From Bordetella genomosp. 7 (GTDB taxonomy: Bacteria > Pseudomonadota > Gammaproteobacteria > Burkholderiales > Burkholderiaceae_B): a stretch of 64,000 nucleotides of DNA. The position numbers and the translations under genes are program-made. This document shows positions 49,148-58,613 of this stretch, piece by piece (position 1 is the first letter of the stretch; each line of letters begins with the position of its first letter). The notes below the pieces were generated by a model, which saw nothing but the letters and a program-made list of their open reading frames with translations, ran no database searches and was not told the origin of the DNA. The stretch is from NCBI RefSeq assembly GCF_002261265.1, contig NZ_NEVK01000004.1:496001-560000 (forward strand), given 5' to 3'.

Positions 49148-49515
49148 TGCCGCACCATACGACCTCTGCCGGCCACGACCGGGATCACCACGACAGCGCC
49201 GCCCATGGCACCCTGAAATCGTACCTGGTGGGCTTCGGCCTTTCGATCATCCTGACGTTGCTGTCGTTCGGCCTGGTGATGGCCGATGCCGTGCCGCAGC
49301 GCCTGGCGCTGCCCGGCATCGTGGTGCTGTGCGTCGTGCAGCTGCTGGTGCAGCTGGTGTACTTCCTGCACATGGGCACTTCGCCCTCGCAACGCGACAA
49401 CCTCTCGGTGTTCGTGTTCTCGGTATTCGTCATAGCCATCATCGTGGGCGGCTCGGCCTGGGTATTGCACAACATGAACGCCAACATGATGCATCCCATG
49501 CCCGCCGGCATGTAA
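49147..49515 (+). CDS. cyoD: Cytochrome bo(3) ubiquinol oxidase subunit IV
   Basis: A 122-residue small subunit with three hydrophobic segments and the family motifs SYLVGFGLSIILTLLSFGLV and QLVYFLHMGTSPSQRDN. The His-rich N-terminus (HDRDHHDS) is an oddity of this copy. The gene ends the operon; the protoheme farnesyltransferase cyoE is not adjacent, so heme O must be made elsewhere in the genome. Confidence 0.94.
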   Translation: MPHHTTSAGHDRDHHDSAAHGTLKSYLVGFGLSIILTLLSFGLVMADAVPQRLALPGIVVLCVVQLLVQLVYFLHMGTSPSQRDNLSVFVFSVFVIAIIVGGSAWVLHNMNANMMHPMPAGM

Positions 49516-49645
49516 CCGATGACCGCCGCAGGCAAGATGCGGCAAGTGTGCGCCGGCAGCTACGGCGAATGCATTTGCGGCATGCCTGCGGCTCCGGTAT
49601 ACTGCGCAGCGCGTTGCTGCCATGCAGTCACGCGAACGGCAGAGG

Positions 49646-49721
49646 GGGTGCTTAGCTCAGTTGGTAGAGCGGCGCCCTTACAAGGCGTAGGTCACAGGTT
49701 CGACCCCTGTAGCACCCACCA
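49646..49721 (+). tRNA. tRNA-Val (anticodon TAC)
   Basis: A 76-base tRNA with acceptor arms GGGTGCT/AGCACCC, D-loop AGCTCAGTTGGTAGAGC, anticodon loop TTACAA-type with TAC, T-loop GGTTCGACC and an encoded CCA at 49719-49721. All four stems pair. It reads GUA and, by wobble, GUG. Confidence 0.97.
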
Positions 49722-49733
49722 CCCCCCGCATCA

Positions 49734-49759
49734 AGGCACCCGGCATCGGGTGCCTTTTT
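49734..49759 (+). terminator. Intrinsic terminator after tRNA-Val
   Basis: A 9-base-pair stem (AGGCACCCG/CGGGTGCCT) with a GCAT loop and a following TTTT tract, 12 bases after the tRNA. Confidence 0.9.
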
Positions 49760-49773
49760 GTTTGCAGTGTGGC

Positions 49774-49823
49774 CAAAAAATACTAAAGCCCTTGAGGCCG
49801 CGCCAGGCGCCGATCAAGGGCTT
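49774..49823 (-). terminator. hupB: Intrinsic terminator of hupB
   Basis: AAGCCCTTGA and TCAAGGGCTT pair around a GC-rich loop that itself can fold; on the minus strand it is followed by TTAGTATTTTTT. Confidence 0.75.
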
Positions 49824-49864
49824 CAGGGTTGCGGCGCCCCGGGCGCCGCACGATGCGTCGTCAA

Positions 49865-50137
49865 TCAGTTGACGGCGTCTTTCAGGGCCTTGCCGGGACG
49901 GAACTTCGGCACCTTGGCCTTCTTGATCTTGATCGTTTCGCCCGTGCGCGGGTTGCGGCCCGTGCGAGCGGCGCGCGCCGAAACGGCGAACGTGCCGAAG
50001 CCCACCAGCGTGACCGTACCGCCCTTCTTGAGCGTGGTCTTGACAGCACCGATCAGGGCGTCAAGCGAACGGCCGGCAGCAGCCTTGGAAATATCAGCCT
50101 TGCTGGCGATATGATCGATGAGTTCGGTTTTGTTCAT
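49865..50137 (-). CDS. hupB: DNA-binding protein HU-beta
   Basis: A 90-residue nucleoid-associated HU protein that bends DNA. It starts [20 protein letters not shown], has the conserved [22 protein letters not shown] arm (in pieces) and ends [15 protein letters not shown] has a DNA-binding Pro-tipped arm; the RNPRTG tip is intact. GAGGGG precedes the ATG. It forms a single-gene unit with its own terminator. Confidence 0.97.
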   Translation of the reverse strand: MNKTELIDHIASKADISKAAAGRSLDALIGAVKTTLKKGGTVTLVGFGTFAVSARAARTGRNPRTGETIKIKKAKVPKFRPGKALKDAVN

Positions 50138-50459
50138 TCAGGTTTACCCCTCACGGTATTTGGTTCTGTCGGGCGCGCCGCGGCTTTCGAGTGTGGATCT
50201 CGGGTGCCGGCAGGCGGAAGAACGGACGAGTGGAATGCTTCTGGGCACTACCAAGCGCAACTGCAAAATTGCTGCGTCGCGGAGACTTTGCCGCACGCTA
50301 TGGCGGCGAAGTGTCAGCGACGCAGAGACGTATTAGGCCTTGCGCCGAAGCGGCTGTCAAGAGGAAAACTAGCCAAGAACCGCGCCAATACTGGCTGACA
50401 GAGGCGCGCCGCATAAGTACATTTGCGTTCGCGCATGCCGCGCCGGCAGCACGCGTGTT
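50138..50459. other. Intergenic stretch without a recognised gene
   Basis: About 320 bases between hupB and the PiuC-like gene. Short open frames exist on both strands, but they have no ribosome-binding site, no family similarity and no typical codon bias. The end near 50138 holds the hupB promoter and ribosome-binding site. I see no RNA gene here. Confidence 0.5.
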
Positions 50460-51140
50460 TCAGACTTCGGCCCAGCGGCGCAGCAGATTGTGGTACACGC
50501 CGGTGAGCTGCACAATGGACGGATGCCCTGCCGCGTCCTGGTTCAGGCGCTGGATCGCCACATCCATGTCCAGCAGCAACGCGCGCTGGCTGTCCTCGCG
50601 CACCAGGCTCTGCATCCAGAAAAACGCGCTGATGCGAGCACCCCGCGTAACCGGATTCACCTTGTGCAGACTTGTACCCGGATACAACACCATGTGCCCG
50701 GCCGGCAGCTTGACCGCACGCGGCCCGTACGTGTCGTCCACCACCAATTCGCCGCCGTCGTACGACGCCGGATCAGAGAAAAACAGGGTGGCCGACAAGT
50801 CGGTGCGCACCCGTTCGCTGGAGCCGGGCACGGCGCGCACGGCATTGTCGACGTGATAGCCGAAAGCCTCGCCGCCTTCGTAGCGATTGAACAACGGCGG
50901 GAATATCTTGCAAGGCAGCGCCGCCGACATGAAGAGATTGTTGGCCGACAGCCGCTGCAGAATCTGGTTGCCCAACTCCTGGGCAAGCGGATGCTGCTCG
51001 GGCAGCTGCCTGTTGCGCTTGACCTGGGCCGACTGGTGGCCGGCGGTGGCGCGGCCGTCTACCCAGTCGGCCTCTTGCAGGCGACGGCGGATCTGCGCCG
51101 CTTCTTCGGCGCTGAAAACTTCTGCAATGTGTATAAGCAT
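50460..51140 (-). CDS. PKHD-type Fe(II)/2-oxoglutarate hydroxylase (PiuC/YbiX-like)
   Basis: A 226-residue iron- and 2-oxoglutarate-dependent oxygenase. The metal-binding HxD is in [10 protein letters not shown] and the distal His in [13 protein letters not shown], with the 2-oxoglutarate arginine just after it. The segment [22 protein letters not shown] is characteristic of YbiX/PiuC. These proteins often accompany siderophore receptors, but none is adjacent here. The start at 51140 gives the typical [11 protein letters not shown]-terminus. Confidence 0.9.
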   Translation of the reverse strand: MLIHIAEVFSAEEAAQIRRRLQEADWVDGRATAGHQSAQVKRNRQLPEQHPLAQELGNQILQRLSANNLFMSAALPCKIFPPLFNRYEGGEAFGYHVDNAVRAVPGSSERVRTDLSATLFFSDPASYDGGELVVDDTYGPRAVKLPAGHMVLYPGTSLHKVNPVTRGARISAFFWMQSLVREDSQRALLLDMDVAIQRLNQDAAGHPSIVQLTGVYHNLLRRWAEV

Positions 51141-51168
51141 GGCAAGCCTGCGAGCAGGACGGCGCGAA

Positions 51169-52410
51169 TTACGCCAGACAGGCCGATAGCGCCTGGTCGA
51201 AGTCGTGCAGCAGGTCCGCCTGGTCTTCAATGCCCACGGACACCCGGATCAGGCTGTCCGAAATCCCCATCTCGGCGCGACGCGCCGCCCCCATCTCGTA
51301 ATAGATGGTGTGTGCCGCGGGTAGCGCCAGGCTGCGCGTGTCGCCCAGATGCGTGGCCATCAGCACGACCTTCAGGCGATTCAGGAAATCAAAACAATCC
51401 ACGCCCGCAGCCAGCTCAATGCCCAGAAGCCCGCCATAACGTTGTCCGAAAAGTTCGGCGGCCCGCTGGTGCTGTGGATGGCTGGGCAGGCCTGGGTAAT
51501 GCACTTTCGACACGCCCGGATGCGCGTCGAGCATGCGGGCCAGGGCCAGCGCATTGCTGCAATGCGCCGCCATGCGCAGCGCGAGCGTCTCGGAACCGAT
51601 GGCGATGCGATGCGCCGAATCGGCCGACAAGGTGCCGCCCATATCGCGCAGGCCCTTCTTCTTGATCTGCAACAGCCCCCAGCCGGTAGGCGGCCCCTTG
51701 CGGTAGCTGTCGTGGATGTTCGGATAGTTCGACCAGTCGTACAGGCCGGTGTCGGTGATGGCGCCGCCCAATGCATGGCCATGCCCGCCTATGTATTTGG
51801 ACAGCGAATTCATCACCAGCGACGCCCCCACCGAGCGTCCCTGCAGCAACCAGGGCGAGGTCAGTGTGTTGTCGACCATATACACCAGCCCCCGCTCGCG
51901 GCAGAGTGCGCCGATGCCGGCCAGGTCGGCCAGCTGGGTGCCGGGGTTGGCGATGGTTTCGGTAAACACCATGCGGGTATTGGGCCGCAGTGCGGCCCGC
52001 ACCTGCGCCACGTCGGTGGGATCCACGTAGCTGACTTCGACGCCGAGTTCCGACAGCGTGCCCAGCAGGCTGTTCGTGTTGCCGAAAACATAGTGGCTGG
52101 ACAACAGGTGGTCGCCCTTGCGCAGCAGTGTCGAAAACACCGCGGCCAGCGAAGCCATGCCCGTGGCGAAGGTAACCGTGCCGGCGCCCTGCTCCATGCC
52201 GGTGATCTTCGCTTCCAGCGCGGTGGTGGTGGGCGTGCCCTGCCGTCCGTACGTAAAGCCTGCCTTGCCCTGAAACACGGCGGCCAGTTCGCGCGCGTCT
52301 TCGTAGGCGAACTCGGACGACGTATGGATGGGCTGGTGCACAGCGCCATGCTCAACGGCGCGCTGACGGTCGGAATGAAGAATGGCGGTGGTAAAGCCGA
52401 TCTGGTGCAT
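51169..52410 (-). CDS. Cys/Met metabolism PLP-dependent enzyme (cystathionine gamma-synthase/O-acylhomoserine sulfhydrylase family)
   Basis: A 413-residue fold-type I PLP enzyme of transsulfuration. The PLP lysine is in [11 protein letters not shown], preceded by [13 protein letters not shown] with the PLP-contacting Asp. The [13 protein letters not shown] and [16 protein letters not shown] motifs are typical of the family. Substrate choice between O-succinyl or O-acetylhomoserine, cystathionine and methionine cannot be set from sequence alone. It lies 28 bases before the PiuC-like gene on the same strand, downstream of rlmB. Confidence 0.85.
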   Translation of the reverse strand: MHQIGFTTAILHSDRQRAVEHGAVHQPIHTSSEFAYEDARELAAVFQGKAGFTYGRQGTPTTTALEAKITGMEQGAGTVTFATGMASLAAVFSTLLRKGDHLLSSHYVFGNTNSLLGTLSELGVEVSYVDPTDVAQVRAALRPNTRMVFTETIANPGTQLADLAGIGALCRERGLVYMVDNTLTSPWLLQGRSVGASLVMNSLSKYIGGHGHALGGAITDTGLYDWSNYPNIHDSYRKGPPTGWGLLQIKKKGLRDMGGTLSADSAHRIAIGSETLALRMAAHCSNALALARMLDAHPGVSKVHYPGLPSHPQHQRAAELFGQRYGGLLGIELAAGVDCFDFLNRLKVVLMATHLGDTRSLALPAAHTIYYEMGAARRAEMGISDSLIRVSVGIEDQADLLHDFDQALSACLA

Positions 52411-52471
52411 GATGAAATAGGAATCTAGGCGGCGCGTTGCGCCACAAGGAAATGGGCCCGGCGCAGAAAGT

Positions 52472-53209
52472 TTACTCCTGGCGCTGGCGCACGGCCTCGT
52501 ACAGGCATACGGCGCTGGCCACGCTGACGTTCAGGCTCTCCACCGATCCCAGCATGGGGATGTTGACCAACTGGTCGCAGGTTTCGCGCGTCAGGCGGCG
52601 CATTCCCTCGCCTTCGGCTCCCATTACCCAGGCCAGCGGCTGGCGCGCATCGACGGCATGCAGGCTGTCGGGGGCCTGGTCGTCGGTGCCCACCACCCAT
52701 ATGCCGCGCTCTTTCAGCGCGCGCAAGGTGCGGGCAAGGTTTGTGACGGTTATGTACGGAACCGTATCGGCGGCGCCGCACGCCACCCGCTGCACGGTGC
52801 TGTTCAACCCCACCGCCCGGTCGCGCGGCGCCACGACAGCGTGCACGCCCGCGGCATCGGCCGTGCGCAGGCAGGCGCCAAGATTGTGCGGGTCGGTCAC
52901 GCCGTCCAGCACCAGCAACAGCGCGGGCCCCTCTATCGTGTCCAGCACTTCGTCCACGTCCACGGCCAGCTGACGTTGGTCGGCCAGGGCGACCACGCCC
53001 TGGTGGCGGGTGCCGCGCGCCAGGCCATCGAGCCGCTCGGCAGACACCGGATGCACGCGCCGCCCCGCGCGTTCGGCCTGCTCCAGGAATGCCAGCATGC
53101 GCTTGTCGCGACGCGATGCCTCGACGTAGATGTCTTTGACTGAGTCGGGCGCGTGGCGCAACCGCGCCACCACCGCATGAAATCCCGCCAGGACTTGGGC
53201 CGACGCCAT
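52472..53209 (-). CDS. rlmB: 23S rRNA (guanosine-2251-2'-O)-methyltransferase RlmB
   Basis: A 245-residue SPOUT-class methyltransferase that methylates the ribose of G2251 in 23S rRNA. The N-terminal substrate-binding domain ([11 protein letters not shown]) and the three SPOUT motifs [27 protein letters not shown] and [18 protein letters not shown] are intact, including the Asn and Ser of the active site. It follows rnr, the conserved neighbour, and the pair is a common unit in Proteobacteria. Confidence 0.95.
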   Translation of the reverse strand: MASAQVLAGFHAVVARLRHAPDSVKDIYVEASRRDKRMLAFLEQAERAGRRVHPVSAERLDGLARGTRHQGVVALADQRQLAVDVDEVLDTIEGPALLLVLDGVTDPHNLGACLRTADAAGVHAVVAPRDRAVGLNSTVQRVACGAADTVPYITVTNLARTLRALKERGIWVVGTDDQAPDSLHAVDARQPLAWVMGAEGEGMRRLTRETCDQLVNIPMLGSVESLNVSVASAVCLYEAVRQRQE

Positions 53210-53356
53210 GAAACTTTCACCTTAATCTTGGGTAACGGAAGGCCGGCCGCCAAGGGCCGGCTGCCCCGGCGCGCCCGGGGACATTTCCGCCATGTTACTG
53301 CGTGCGCAAGCCGCGCGCCGGCGGCGCGCCAAGGCACGCCGCCGGCCTGGGGAGCA

Positions 53357-55834
53357 TCAGCGCCGCGTGCGCGAGGCTGTCTTGGTGGCCGCGCCGCGCT
53401 TCTTGGCCGCAGGCGCCGGCTTGGCCGCCTTCTTGGCCTCGGCGCGCCGCTGCTTGGCGGTCTGGCCCTTCAGCGCCTCGGGCTTGGGCGCGGCAGCCTT
53501 CTTGATCTTGCGCGGCTCGTCGGGGTTGCGCGAAGCTGCCTTGCGCAGCGCCTCGAAGCTGGTGCCCTTGACCAGCCGGAACTCGATGCGGCGCGCTTCC
53601 AGATCGACACGCGACACCTGCACCTGCACCTTGTCGGTAAGCCGGTAGCGCATGCCTGTGCGCTCGCCGCGCAGTTCATGCAGCGATTCGTTGAACTGGA
53701 AATACTCGCCGCCCAACTCGGAAACGTGCACCAGGCCTTCCACGTGCAAGGTGTCCAGCGTCACGAACACGCCGAAACTCGCCACGCCGGTCACCGTACC
53801 GCTGAAATCCTCGCCCACGCGCTCTTTCACGAACCAGCACTTCAGCCAGGCCTCGACATCGCGCGAAGCCTCGTCGGCGCGCCGTTCGCTGGCCGACAGC
53901 AGCAGGCCGAGCTTTTCCCAGGTGGCGTGCTCGTGCTCGCGCTGGGTGCGGCCAATCACCACGGGCTGGTCCTCAAGACCCGGGACGTAGCGCTTGCCGG
54001 CCAGCAACGCCTTGATCACCCGGTGCGTCAGCAGGTCGGGATAACGACGGATGGGCGAAGTGAAATGGCTGTAGGCGGGATACGCCAGGCCGAAATGGCC
54101 GACGTTCTCTGGGCTGTAGATTGCCTGCTGCATCGAGCGCAGGCACATCGTCTGCAGCAACTGGAAGTCCGGCCTGCCGCGCACGCTGTCAAGAAACTCG
54201 CCGTAATCCTTGGCGGTGGGGTCGTCGCCGCCGCCAAGCGCAAGGCCCATGGTGCGCAGGAACTCGCGCAGCGATGTCAGCCGTTCGGGCGTGGGGCCTT
54301 CATGGATGCGATACAGGCCGGGATGCTTGCTGCGCACCATAAAATCGGCCGCGCAAGTGTTGGCGGCCAGCATGCATTCTTCGATGAGCTTGTGCGCGTC
54401 GTTGCGCACCACGCCCACGATCTGTTCGATGCGGCCCAGCTCATTGCAGACGATCTTCGTCTCGACGGTGTCGAAATCGATCGCCCCGCGCTTTCTGCGC
54501 TGTTGCGACAGCAGCTGGTAGAGCTCGTGCAGATGGCGCACGTGCGGCATGAGGTCGCCCAGCGCATGAGCCACCGGGCCTCCCGGCTGCTGCAGCGCCT
54601 CCCAGACCTGCGTGTAGGTGGTGCGCGCATGCGAATTCATCACCGCGTTGTAGAACTGGTAGGCAGTGACAGTGCCCGCCTTGGCCCCGCTGGCCGGTAT
54701 CACCATGTCGCAGACCAGCACCAGGCGGTCGACCTGCGGGTTCAGCGAACACAGGCCGTTGGACAGCGATTCCGGCAGCATGGGGATGACCCGCCTCGGG
54801 AAATACACGCTGGTGCCGCGCTCGATCGCGTCGCCGTCCAGCGCATCGCCCGGGGTCACGTAATGGCTGACGTCGGCGATGGCCACCAACAGCCGCCAGC
54901 CGGGGCGCTTGCGCGCAGCCGTGCCGAGCTCCACCGGCTCGCAGTACACGGCGTCATCGAAATCGCGCGCATCCTCGCCGTCGATGGTGATCAGCGGCAC
55001 GTCGCGCAGGTCGATGCGGTCTTTCAGGTCCGCCTTGCGCACCACGTCGGGCAGCCGCGCCGCCTGGCGGGCGGCAGGCTCCGAGAACTCGACCGGCACG
55101 TCGAACTTGCGCACCGCAATCTCGATTTCCATGCCCGGGTCGTCGATTTCGCCCAGCACCTCGGCGACGCGGCCCAGGGGCTGTGTATGGCGGGTGGGCT
55201 GCTCGATGATCTGCACCGACACCACCTGGCCATGCTGCGCCCCGTTGGTATCGCTGGGCGGAATCAGAATATCGTGCTTGATGCGCTGGTCTTCGGGCAC
55301 GACGATAGACAGCCCATGCTCATGCAGAAAGCGGCCCACCAGCTTGTTGGTGCGCCGCTCGATCACCTCGACGATCGTGCCTTCGGGCTTGCCGCGGTAT
55401 TCGCCCGAAGGCTTCACCAGCACACGGTCGCCATGCAGCACCTTGAGCATCTCGCGCGGCGACAAGAACAGGTCCGGCCCGCCATCATCGCGCAGCAGGA
55501 AGCCGAAACCATCGCGATGCCCTTGCACCTTGCCGGCCACGAAATCAAGCTTGGTGGCAAGCAGCAGCACCCCCTTGCGGTTGGGCATCAGCTGGCCATC
55601 TCGTTCCATGGCCGCCAGGCGGCGCTCGAAACCCACCAGGGTTTCCGGCCGCAGCACATCCATGCGTTCGGCCAGCTCGACCGGCGACAATGGCGCCCCC
55701 GCCGAACGCAGGGTTGCAAGAATAGCCTCGCGGGACGGGACGTCGGGGTCGAAATCCGGAGGCGTTTCGGGCAATACGAATCCTGATCTGCCGTTGTTAT
55801 TGTTGTTTGAATCTTTGTTCGATCGTTTTGCCAA
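53357..55834 (-). CDS. rnr: Ribonuclease R
   Basis: RNase R is a 3'-to-5' exoribonuclease that degrades structured RNA. The product, taken as 825 residues, contains cold-shock-type RNA-binding domains (GFGFLLRDDGGPDLFLS), the catalytic RNB domain (DGEDARDFDDAVYCEP, with the metal-binding Asp cluster), AYSHFTSPIRRYPDLLTHR, an S1 domain and a Lys/Ala-rich tail. The start is a TTG at 55834 with AGGA about 9 bases upstream. Longer in-frame starts run into the antisense tRNA-Leu at 55973 and are unlikely. It is followed by rlmB. Confidence 0.92.
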   Translation of the reverse strand: MAKRSNKDSNNNNNGRSGFVLPETPPDFDPDVPSREAILATLRSAGAPLSPVELAERMDVLRPETLVGFERRLAAMERDGQLMPNRKGVLLLATKLDFVAGKVQGHRDGFGFLLRDDGGPDLFLSPREMLKVLHGDRVLVKPSGEYRGKPEGTIVEVIERRTNKLVGRFLHEHGLSIVVPEDQRIKHDILIPPSDTNGAQHGQVVSVQIIEQPTRHTQPLGRVAEVLGEIDDPGMEIEIAVRKFDVPVEFSEPAARQAARLPDVVRKADLKDRIDLRDVPLITIDGEDARDFDDAVYCEPVELGTAARKRPGWRLLVAIADVSHYVTPGDALDGDAIERGTSVYFPRRVIPMLPESLSNGLCSLNPQVDRLVLVCDMVIPASGAKAGTVTAYQFYNAVMNSHARTTYTQVWEALQQPGGPVAHALGDLMPHVRHLHELYQLLSQQRRKRGAIDFDTVETKIVCNELGRIEQIVGVVRNDAHKLIEECMLAANTCAADFMVRSKHPGLYRIHEGPTPERLTSLREFLRTMGLALGGGDDPTAKDYGEFLDSVRGRPDFQLLQTMCLRSMQQAIYSPENVGHFGLAYPAYSHFTSPIRRYPDLLTHRVIKALLAGKRYVPGLEDQPVVIGRTQREHEHATWEKLGLLLSASERRADEASRDVEAWLKCWFVKERVGEDFSGTVTGVASFGVFVTLDTLHVEGLVHVSELGGEYFQFNESLHELRGERTGMRYRLTDKVQVQVSRVDLEARRIEFRLVKGTSFEALRKAASRNPDEPRKIKKAAAPKPEALKGQTAKQRRAEAKKAAKPAPAAKKRGAATKTASRTRR

Positions 55835-55972
55835 AGTTGGAAATCCTGTATATAATCTTTTGCTTCTGTGGTCTGCCCAAGGCTGATCACTGCAGCGAGA
55901 CCTTATGGTAAACCACGTAGCGCGTTGCCAGTAATTGCAGCGTATCACACTACACCGTAAGTTTTGCTCAGT

Positions 55973-56057
55973 GCCCAGGTGGCGGAATTGGTAGACGCGC
56001 ATGGTTCAGGTCCATGTGCCGCAAGGTGTGGAGGTTCGAGTCCTCTCCTGGGCACCA
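55973..56057 (+). tRNA. tRNA-Leu (anticodon CAG), copy 1
   Basis: An 85-base type II tRNA with acceptor GCCCAGG/CCTGGGC, a long variable arm, anticodon loop TTCAGGT, T-loop GGTTCGAGTCC and encoded CCA. It is identical to the copy at 56891. It runs divergently from rnr. Confidence 0.97.
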
Positions 56058-56097
56058 CGGAATTCCGGCAATTCGGCACAACCGAATGCCAACCCAG

Positions 56098-56133
56098 CCC
56101 CCGGCAGCTTCAGGCTCCCGGGGGTTGTTTTTT
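56098..56133 (+). terminator. Intrinsic terminator after tRNA-Leu copy 1
   Basis: CCCCCGG and CCGGGGG pair with extra inner pairing (AGC/GCT), followed by TTGTTTTTT. Confidence 0.8.
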
Positions 56134-56161
56134 GTCCACTGCGCCTGCCGCGCCCCGCTGC

Positions 56162-56833
56162 TCAGTCCGGATCTTGCCGTCCGCGCAGCGCGCGCGGGCC
56201 GGCGCGCCGCACATGGTCGCGCTCGTAGCGCGCACGCCCCATGGCGGAAATCTGGCCCGCCACCAGCGCCTCGAACGGCTTGAGCAGCGCGTCGTATGAG
56301 CGCGGCGACTCCAGCGCCTGCAGCGCGGCGGCAATCGCCTCGATGGTCGACAGCGCGCCCGGCTCCCCCGCATGACGCACCCGGTAGCGCGAGGTCAGCC
56401 CCGGCGGCAACGTGACGCGCGGCAACTCGGCCAGGCTGGCGTGCCTGGCAAGCAATTGGCGCGCGTGGCGCCAAGTACCGTCGGGCACCACCAGCACGCG
56501 TGGCGCCGCGTCCGGTGGCGTCGCGCCGGGCGTCAGCGCCTGCGCAGTCTCGCCGGGAAAAAGCAGGCAGGGTTCATACCCGGGAATCCGCCACAGGCCG
56601 GGGTCGAATTCCGTTCCTGCGTGCAGGCTGGCATTGCGCAGGCCCAGCACAGCCAGGCGCGCGGTATTGAGCGCATGACGCGCCTCATCCGGATGTTGCA
56701 GCACCACCACGCGCGTACGGCTGTCCAGGTCCGGAATCAGCGGACACAGGCAATGCGCCTGTGGCCGCTGGCAGCGCATGCAAACGGGCCGCCTTCCGGC
56801 GCCCAAGTTGCGCGCCGTCTGAAAAGTGTGCAT
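56162..56833 (-). CDS. DTW-domain tRNA-uridine aminocarboxypropyltransferase (TapT-like)
   Basis: A 223-residue DTW protein. Bacterial DTW proteins (TapT/TuaA) put an acp group from S-adenosylmethionine on uridine in tRNA. The zinc-type cluster CMRCQRPQAHCLC is at about 19-31. The hallmark appears as DGTWRHARQL, and RYRVRHAGEPGALSTIEA lies near the C-terminus. The name motif D-x-T-W is intact. The ATG at 56833 is the first start that does not run into the tRNA upstream. It lies between two identical tRNA-Leu genes and faces the opposite way. Confidence 0.88.
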   Translation of the reverse strand: MHTFQTARNLGAGRRPVCMRCQRPQAHCLCPLIPDLDSRTRVVVLQHPDEARHALNTARLAVLGLRNASLHAGTEFDPGLWRIPGYEPCLLFPGETAQALTPGATPPDAAPRVLVVPDGTWRHARQLLARHASLAELPRVTLPPGLTSRYRVRHAGEPGALSTIEAIAAALQALESPRSYDALLKPFEALVAGQISAMGRARYERDHVRRAGPRALRGRQDPD

Positions 56834-56890
56834 AATGCGCGTCCTCTGATATTCAAACGCGATTAAACAACACCGCGCCCGAATAACAGC

Positions 56891-56975
56891 GCCCAGGTGG
56901 CGGAATTGGTAGACGCGCATGGTTCAGGTCCATGTGCCGCAAGGTGTGGAGGTTCGAGTCCTCTCCTGGGCACCA
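56891..56975 (+). tRNA. tRNA-Leu (anticodon CAG), copy 2
   Basis: An exact 85-base duplicate of the copy at 55973, including the CCA end. Sequence similarity stops directly at the tRNA boundaries apart from a few bases, so the duplication is old or involved only the gene. Confidence 0.97.
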
Positions 56976-57010
56976 ATTACTACATCGCGTTTACCTGCGC
57001 GATGCGCCAG

Positions 57011-57047
57011 AAACCCGATCGTCCTGCCGGACGCTCGGGTTTTTTTA
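57011..57047 (+). terminator. Intrinsic terminator after tRNA-Leu copy 2
   Basis: AAACCCGA and TCGGGTTT pair, with an inner GTCC/GGAC helix, and run into a T-tract of seven. Confidence 0.9.
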
Positions 57048-57093
57048 TTGCCCGGCGCAGGTCTGCGCCGGTGCTGCCGGGCGGCCCGCTCGC

Positions 57094-57534
57094 CTAGCCG
57101 GCCAAATTTCGGCTCATGGCAACGTGGCTGATACCGGCTTCCATGAATTCGTCCCCCTGCGCGACAAAGCCGTGGGCCTCGTAAAAGTGGCGGGCGTGGG
57201 TCTGGGCGTGCAGCACCAGCATCCGATGCCCGTCGCCCCGCCCTTGCGAAATCAACGCATCCAGCACCTGCCCGCCGACTCCGGCGCCGCGCAACGCCTT
57301 GCGCACCGCCATGCGGCCGATGTGGCCGTCGGGCAGGAGCCTGCCGGTTGCGACCGGCGTGCCCCGCTCATCGTAGGCCACCGCATGCACGGAAACGGCG
57401 TCGTTGTCATCGAGTTCGATGTCGGGCGCAACGCCCTGCTCCACCACGAAAACTTCGTGTCGTACCACATAGGCGTCATCGCGCAGGCGGTCCCAGGTTC
57501 CCAGAACGATGCGGATGGCGGGCGAAGTCGGCAT
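57094..57534 (-). CDS. GNAT-family N-acetyltransferase (ElaA-like)
   Basis: A 146-residue acetyltransferase. The core has VRHEVFVVEQGVAPDIELDD at the N-terminus, GRLLPDGHIGRMAVRKALRGAGVGGQVLDAL with the acetyl-CoA pyrophosphate loop (RGAGVGG), and LHAQTHARHFYEAHGFVAQG. This matches the ElaA group, whose substrate is not known. GGAGA precedes the ATG at 57534. It is divergent from the AEC transporter. Confidence 0.88.
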   Translation of the reverse strand: MPTSPAIRIVLGTWDRLRDDAYVVRHEVFVVEQGVAPDIELDDNDAVSVHAVAYDERGTPVATGRLLPDGHIGRMAVRKALRGAGVGGQVLDALISQGRGDGHRMLVLHAQTHARHFYEAHGFVAQGDEFMEAGISHVAMSRNLAG

Positions 57535-57660
57535 GGCAGATCTCCAGAAGTCGATGAGGGCGTTCGCGCCCACGCACAGGCGTAGATTTTCGCAGGCAAC
57601 GCGGCTGGCGCAAACCCGCCGGCACAGTAGAATGTGCGGTCTTTTCGCCCCCGCCATTTC

Positions 57661-58602
57661 ATGGACGCCGTCGTCACCGCCGCCCTGCCGGTATTTGCCC
57701 TGATCCTGACTGGCTGGCTGGCCGCCCGCCTGGGGGTGCTGGGCGCCGCGGCAACCGACGCCCTGAACCGCTACGTTGTTTATCTGTCTCTGCCGGCCCT
57801 GCTGTTTCGGGCAATGGCCAACGCCGACACCGGCCAGGTGCCGTGGGGGTTCGTGGCGTCGTTCGCGGGCGGCATTGCGATCACGTTTGCCGCGGCATGC
57901 CTGCATCCCGGGCGACGCCGCCAGGGCCTGACCGATCTCGCCATCGAAGGGCTGGCGGCTTCGTACACCAACGCGGGCTATATGGGCATTCCGCTGTGCC
58001 TGGCGCTGCTCGGGCCCGCCAGCCTGGCTCCGGCTGTCATCACCACCCTGTTGACGGCCTGCGGCCTGTTCGGCGTGGCAATCGCCCTGATCGAGTTCGA
58101 TCAGCATCGTGGCCGCCACGTGGGCATCACGCTCGCGAAAGTCATGCGCGCCCTGGCGCGCAACCCGCTGCTGATCGCGCCGCTGCTCGGGCTGGCCTGC
58201 GCCGGGTCCGGTGTTTCGCTGCCCGTGGGGCTGGATCGTTACGTGGAACTGCTGGGCGCTTCTGCCAGCCCCTGCGCACTGGTCACGATAGGTTTGTTCC
58301 TGGCGCAGGCGCGGCCCGGCGGCCACAATGCCGCCGTTGCGCGACTGGTCGCCGGCAAGCTGTTGCTGCAGCCGGCTGCCACGGCACTGTTTGCGTTTGT
58401 CATATTCCCCCAGCCTGCGCTATGGGCGTGGTGCGCCGTGCTGATGGCCGCCCTTCCCATCGGCACCGGGCCTTTCATGCTGGCTCAGATGTACGGCCGG
58501 GACGCCCGCGCCGCATCCCGGGCCATCCTGGTTTCCACCTTGCTGTCAGTGGTGACCGTCAGCCTGCTGGTTGCCTGGATCAGCACCCGCGAACTCTCGT
58601 GA
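57661..58602 (+). CDS. AEC-family transporter (auxin efflux carrier-like permease)
   Basis: A 313-residue inner-membrane protein with ten hydrophobic segments. It starts [22 protein letters not shown] and contains [10 protein letters not shown] and [17 protein letters not shown], which are conserved in bacterial AEC permeases for dicarboxylates such as malonate or malate. Its substrate here is unknown. Its stop overlaps a GTG for arsB (GTGA), so the two are probably co-expressed. Confidence 0.88.
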   Translation: MDAVVTAALPVFALILTGWLAARLGVLGAAATDALNRYVVYLSLPALLFRAMANADTGQVPWGFVASFAGGIAITFAAACLHPGRRRQGLTDLAIEGLAASYTNAGYMGIPLCLALLGPASLAPAVITTLLTACGLFGVAIALIEFDQHRGRHVGITLAKVMRALARNPLLIAPLLGLACAGSGVSLPVGLDRYVELLGASASPCALVTIGLFLAQARPGGHNAAVARLVAGKLLLQPAATALFAFVIFPQPALWAWCAVLMAALPIGTGPFMLAQMYGRDARAASRAILVSTLLSVVTVSLLVAWISTRELS

Positions 58603-58613
58603 CCGTCGTTCCC

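Noticed and set aside
50118-50336. Short open frames upstream of hupB
   Set aside because: They overlap the start of hupB on the opposite strand and lack a ribosome-binding site or conserved sequence.
53153-55786. An 877-codon open frame on the plus strand
   Set aside because: It is antisense to rnr and has no recognisable domain.
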